In this document: piece after piece, positions 60,810 through 64,000 of the stretch
How positions within the stretch are numbered: position 1 is the first letter of the stretch
Layout of the letters: each line of letters starts with the position of its first letter
Made by a program: the position numbers and the translations under genes
Assembly (NCBI GenBank): GCA_023413555.1
Contig: JAEZPG010000092.1
Location: 1 to 64,000 of the forward strand
DNA length: 64,000 nucleotides
Source of the DNA: Bacillota bacterium
GTDB lineage: Bacteria > Bacillota > Clostridia > Lachnospirales > Lachnospiraceae
Reading direction: 5' to 3'
The notes under the pieces: generated by a model
Seen by the model: only the letters and a program-made list of their open reading frames with translations
Told to the model about the DNA's origin: nothing
The model's database searches: none

Positions 60810-61724
60810 TTGGAAGAGAAGATGCCCACCTCCGTAAATAATGATATTCGAAAAAAAAATACTACAATATATTCGACTGCTACTGGCAAAAAGTCCGGAT
60901 ATCTCTACCAGGACTTTCGATTGTTCCACATCACGGATTTGTCGGATAAAACCTTTGACTACCACTATCACGAATTTAATAAGATTGTAATTAGCTTATC
61001 CGGTAATGTAACATATTTTATAGAAGGTAAATCCTATAAGCTGAAACCTTGGGATATCTTGCTGGTCAATAATCACGATGTCCACAAACCAGTCATTGAT
61101 CCCAGTCAGGTCTACGACCGCATCATTATCTGGGTAGACTCCGGCTTTCTGAAGCAATTCAGCCGCCTTGATTGTGACCTTACAACTTGCTTTCGACTAG
61201 CGGATAAAAAAAGTTTTAATCTGGTACGCTTAGATAAAGCTTTACAAGAACGACTTCAATATATCCTCACCTATTTGGAGCAGGCCTTTATATCAGAGGA
61301 GTTCGGGAGTCCTTTGTTAGCCCAATCCTTATTTTTGGAATTCTTGATTTACCTAAATCGTATTCACCTTACCAATAACTATATCTACGATCCTAACTCT
61401 ATGGAATATGACAGCCAGATTGTCGAGATTATCGCATTTATTAAAGAAAATATTGGGAAGGACCTTTCCGTAGATAACCTTGCTAGCCACTTTTTCTTAA
61501 GTAAGCATTACTTGATGCATAAATTCAAAAGTAAAACCGGCTACACACTCCATAACTACATTCTAAACCGTCGATTATTTAAAGCTACCGAGTTGATTCG
61601 TGAGGGAATGTCCATTAGTAGTGCTGCCGCCTATTGTGGTTTTCAGGATTACTCCACCTTTTTACGGGCATTCAAAAAACAATATCACTGTTCTCCACGA
61701 GATTTCTTCAAAAAACTAGAGTAA
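60810..61724 (+). CDS. AraC-family regulator with N-terminal cupin
   Basis: The 304-residue protein has a cupin-like sensor (FDYHYHEFNKIVISLSGNVT YFIEGKSYKLKPWDILLVNN) at about 48-90. A C-terminal double HTH follows (LSVDNLASHFFLSKHYLMHK FKSKTGYTLHNYILNRRLFK and ISSAAAYCGFQDYSTFLRAF KKQYHCSPRDFF). It starts with TTG after GGGAG at a normal distance. The regulated genes are not identified. Confidence 0.88.
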   Translation: MEEKMPTSVNNDIRKKNTTIYSTATGKKSGYLYQDFRLFHITDLSDKTFDYHYHEFNKIVISLSGNVTYFIEGKSYKLKPWDILLVNNHDVHKPVIDPSQVYDRIIIWVDSGFLKQFSRLDCDLTTCFRLADKKSFNLVRLDKALQERLQYILTYLEQAFISEEFGSPLLAQSLFLEFLIYLNRIHLTNNYIYDPNSMEYDSQIVEIIAFIKENIGKDLSVDNLASHFFLSKHYLMHKFKSKTGYTLHNYILNRRLFKATELIREGMSISSAAAYCGFQDYSTFLRAFKKQYHCSPRDFFKKLE

Positions 61725-61804
61725 GATCCCTCAGAAAATCTCCTCGTATTATATCATTTTTCTTGGTCCTGTATATACTTTCTGATGGTGGTCTCATTTA
61801 GTCC
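61725..61804. other. Short spacer before the transposase remnant
   Basis: It contains an imperfect GGTGG/CCACC pairing near 61785-61808. No gene is visible. Confidence 0.3.
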
Positions 61805-61985
61805 CACCATGCTCAAAATAATATCTTATAATACTTGAAACACCTATCTTTGGTGGTATACAAATCAACATAGGAATATGATCTGGCATTAGATTTCCAG
61901 CAAAATCTCTACATCTTTATATGAACATAACTGTTTTATAATTTCTCTTATGTCGGTATTGTATAACAACTGGCCTTCCACTTGC
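61805..61985 (-). pseudogene. IS200/IS605-family TnpA remnant
   Basis: Two frames together read YNTDIREIIKQLCSYKDVEI then, after a shift, GNLMPDHIPMLICIPPKIGV SSIIRYYF. This matches the middle of IS200-type Y1 transposases (normally ...MPDHVHMLVSIPPK...). The HxH metal motif has become H-I-P, and there are a frameshift and missing ends, so it is dead. Confidence 0.6.
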
Positions 61986-62018
61986 TTAGCAGGTGATTAA
62001 TTTTTATGCCATCACAAA

Positions 62019-62055
62019 AACAGCTGACAGACTTTCTAAAAGTCTATCAGCTGTT
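62019..62055 (-). terminator. Terminator of the Y-family polymerase operon
   Basis: AACAGCTGACAGACTTT and AAAGTCTATCAGCTGTT pair with one mismatch. On the minus strand five Ts follow. The last stop codon (62047-62049) is inside the stem. Confidence 0.85.
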
Positions 62056-62304
62056 TACTAATACCCATGTGTGGGAATCTACTTGATATCTAAGTTTAAT
62101 CATCTTCTTGCAATCTCCTATGACGATATTGCAACAGAATAACATAGCCGAAATCCCGGCATATCTTTCGTCTTTGGTATATAAAATATTCTCTATTTTA
62201 TGTGTGTGTAATTGATGTTCTTTGTCCTCCAAACGAATATAGGCAGGCTTAATTCCTCCTATCGTATTAAAAGTAGCAAGCACATCCACAGGAACGTTCA
62301 TCAT
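62047..62304 (-). CDS. YolD-like small protein downstream of a Y-family polymerase
   Basis: The 85-residue protein begins MMNVPVDVLATFNTIGGIKP and ends with DSHTWVLVNS. Genes of this kind, loosely YolD-like, very often directly follow Y-family polymerase genes in clostridia, overlapping as ATGA, as here. A role in the SOS response, perhaps modulating the polymerase, is inferred from context. Confidence 0.65.
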   Translation of the reverse strand: MMNVPVDVLATFNTIGGIKPAYIRLEDKEHQLHTHKIENILYTKDERYAGISAMLFCCNIVIGDCKKMIKLRYQVDSHTWVLVNS

Positions 62305-63560
62305 AACTTCACATCCTTATAGTCAACTTTTCTCTTCTCAGGGGAAATTCCACCGCTCATATGGTAGATCCTACTGTTAATAAAACTTGCCCGCATTACA
62401 GAATCTGCACCATATCGCCCTCGAATATTATCTATCGCTTTATCTAACTTTTCCAATTTTTCATACCGGTTCATCTGAAATAAATCCAACTGCCTTATTC
62501 CATTGTCCTCAACTACTTTACTAGTGTGTACCCCCAGATGTCGAATCGGTGTACCATCCCAAAGTTCTTCAAAAAGCCGGCAAGCACTCTGATAAATATA
62601 TTGTGTCTGGTTAGTTCCTGTATATAGGGTAGCTTGATGTGAAACATGCCTAAACTCATGATCTACAATATCTACGGCAACTACGGTAGCCAGAACATTG
62701 TCTTCTCGAAGTCTAGTGGCTACGGTCTCTGAAAGCCCCAACAACACCAACTTTGCTGTATCTACGTCATCCACATCAAAAGCAATGGTAGTAGAATTCC
62801 CGTATCCTTTATTAGCTGGTGTAGTATCGGATACCAATGACACATCTACCCCATTGGCAAAGTCATGAATAATCTCTCCATGTTTCTTCAAATGAGACCT
62901 AAGAACTCTCACGTCAGCTCTGGCCAGTTCCCCAATGGTAGTAATGCCAAGGGTTCTTAATCTCTTCTCTGTGGCTCTTCCCACAAAGAACAAATCCCCT
63001 ACCGGAAGTGGCCACATCTTAGAGGGAACCTCCTCAGGAAACAGAGTATGAACTTTGTCTGGCTTAGTAAAATCAGAAGCCATCTTAGCCAAGAGCTTAT
63101 TATTAGAGATACCAATATTCACAGTAAAACCCAGTTCACACTTAATTCTATCCTTAATCAGATTAGCTGCCACTACCGGCGTTCCATATAAAGCAACTGT
63201 CTGAGTCATATCACAGAAAGCCTCATCTATGCTGTATGGCTCCACACAGGGAGAAAAATTACAGAGCAATTGCATAAAGGCTGAGGAACATGTCTGGTAT
63301 AAATTATAATGAGGAGGCACAAGCATCAGCTGCGGACAAAGCTTTAGAGCATCACTGATCATATCTCCTGTCCGAACACCATAGCTCTTGGCTGGAGTGG
63401 AACGAGCTAAGATAATACCATGGCGCTTCTTTACGTCACCAGCCACAGCAGAAGGAATGGTTCGCAAATCCCTGTTATATCCAAGAACATGCAACCGATA
63501 AACTGCCTCCCAACTTAAAAATGCTGAATTCACATCAATATGAAAAATAATCTTTTCCAT
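62301..63560 (-). CDS. Y-family DNA polymerase (DinB/UmuC superfamily)
   Basis: The 419-residue protein has the three Y-family hallmarks: FHIDVNSAFLSWEAV with Asp9, VEPYSIDEAFCDM with Asp112 and Glu113, and a helix-hairpin-helix (FFVGRATEKRLRTLGITTIG ELARAD). The C-terminal little-finger domain follows. It bypasses lesions during SOS. A LexA box sits inside a near-consensus promoter upstream. The ATG at 63560 has GGAGG. Confidence 0.9.
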   Translation of the reverse strand: MEKIIFHIDVNSAFLSWEAVYRLHVLGYNRDLRTIPSAVAGDVKKRHGIILARSTPAKSYGVRTGDMISDALKLCPQLMLVPPHYNLYQTCSSAFMQLLCNFSPCVEPYSIDEAFCDMTQTVALYGTPVVAANLIKDRIKCELGFTVNIGISNNKLLAKMASDFTKPDKVHTLFPEEVPSKMWPLPVGDLFFVGRATEKRLRTLGITTIGELARADVRVLRSHLKKHGEIIHDFANGVDVSLVSDTTPANKGYGNSTTIAFDVDDVDTAKLVLLGLSETVATRLREDNVLATVVAVDIVDHEFRHVSHQATLYTGTNQTQYIYQSACRLFEELWDGTPIRHLGVHTSKVVEDNGIRQLDLFQMNRYEKLEKLDKAIDNIRGRYGADSVMRASFINSRIYHMSGGISPEKRKVDYKDVKL

Positions 63561-63588
63561 GTATACTGCCTCCATCACCACTGTTCCT

Positions 63589-63617
63589 ATTATAACAGAA
63601 CATATGTTCGGTGTCAA
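63589..63617 (-). promoter_or_regulatory. Consensus promoter with SOS box in its spacer
   Basis: On the minus strand TTGACA (63612-63617), a 17-bp spacer and TATAAT (63589-63594), both perfect. The spacer contains GAACATATGTTC (63598-63609), a perfect palindromic LexA/DinR box of gram-positive type. Confidence 0.9.
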
Positions 63618-63642
63618 TATAGTATAACTTGGATGGATGCAT

Positions 63643-64000
63643 TTATTTTTCTATCCTACTTTTCTCGAGCATTGGGGGTATCTCAGATAGAAATTTAGCT
63701 ATTTCCATGGTTCCAGTAAGCCATGGCTGAATCTGCTGTGATTCTACAATCAACGGCATCCTATGGTGTACCATTGACATAGAGGCATTGGCTGCTGTAG
63801 TCAAAATAACAAATCGGCTGAGTCCCTGATACAGCTTATAGATTCCAGCAAGATAAAGGACCTGCGAGGTTCCATTTCTAAACAAGTACTTGTTTTTTTC
63901 CTTATCCCACTCATAAAATCCAGTAGTTGGAATCAAACATCGCCTGGACAGAACACTATCTCGGAAGGTTGGTTTTTCCAATGCAGTCTCACAACGGGCA
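63643..64000 (-). CDS. SRAP (YedK/HMCES-like) protein, partial
   Basis: The visible 118 residues include ARCETALEKPTFRDSVLSRR CLIPTTGFYEWDKEKNKYLF RNG and MVHHRMPLIV. These are the SRAP hallmarks: the FYEW Glu and the HxRMP His that act with the missing N-terminal Cys2. SRAP proteins form a covalent link to abasic sites in single-stranded DNA. The gene runs off the right edge. It lies just before the SOS polymerase on the same strand. Confidence 0.88.
   Translation of the reverse strand, partial: ARCETALEKPTFRDSVLSRRCLIPTTGFYEWDKEKNKYLFRNGTSQVLYLAGIYKLYQGLSRFVILTTAANASMSMVHHRMPLIVESQQIQPWLTGTMEIAKFLSEIPPMLEKSRIEK

Noticed and set aside
1..64000. CRISPR array
   Set aside because: No regularly spaced 25-40 bp repeats with unique spacers were found; the only tandem repeats are the 36-bp coding repeats at 2259-2366 and the 16-bp repeats at 3586-3633.

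Overview
The window looks like chromosomal DNA of a low-GC, spore-forming anaerobe of the Clostridia, probably a Lachnospiraceae-type organism. The evidence is strongly AT-rich intergenic DNA with AGGAGG-type ribosome sites, two spore-coat CotF-like genes, an EFR1-type ferredoxin/flavodoxin, a gram-positive SOS box, a KimA-type potassium importer and a metA-type homoserine acyltransferase. The species itself cannot be fixed from the sequence alone.

Layout. Positions 1-6650 hold host genes: an AraC regulator cut by the window edge, a lipoprotein esterase, a repeat-bearing lipoprotein, an acetyltransferase/C_GCAxxG redox pair divergent from a MarR regulator, a methyl-accepting chemotaxis protein and the two spore-coat genes. 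Positions 6955-26229 hold a YyaL-like (DUF255) gene split by a roughly 17.2-kb element lying between two 11-bp direct repeats (8837-8847 and 26054-26064). All recognisable genes of the element are on the minus strand. In transcription order they are a 72-residue unknown flanked by two structured repeats, a PHP-SMC-like ATPase, a small serine resolvase, an SF2 helicase, three overlapping DNA methyltransferases (the last a possible type IIG restriction-modification enzyme), a 47-residue ORF and a large serine recombinase. No relaxase, replication initiator or conjugation gene is visible, so it looks like a recombinase-driven genomic island with defence-like cargo. The element also carries its own diverged copy of the 5' end of the interrupted gene, with a ribosome site, in frame with the host 3' part except for one TAG codon.

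Positions 26634-64000 return to host housekeeping and accessory genes: a VOC protein, two U32-like proteins, a TetR/EFR1 ferredoxin pair, a DUF434-GNAT pair, an ECF sigma factor beside a CYP152-type P450, DUF4397, kimA, a CoA-disulfide-reductase/rhodanese pair, an SDR, an AraC-GyrI regulator, a pRiA4b ORF-3-like protein, a MarR-SDR-acetoacetate-decarboxylase-like operon, a DinB-fold protein, a MacB/FtsX-type ABC exporter, metA, ligA, rluF, tRNA-Arg(CCG), an ECF-transporter S component with an aldo/keto reductase, DegV, a J-domain protein, another AraC regulator, and an SOS-controlled Y-family polymerase beside an SRAP gene cut by the window end.

The best candidate for something undescribed is the island at 8837-26064: its insertion into the codons for the conserved CHWC motif, its gene-capping 5' mimic, the tri-methyltransferase operon, the PHP-ATPase with palindromic operator-like sites, and the covarying hairpin repeats near its right end.
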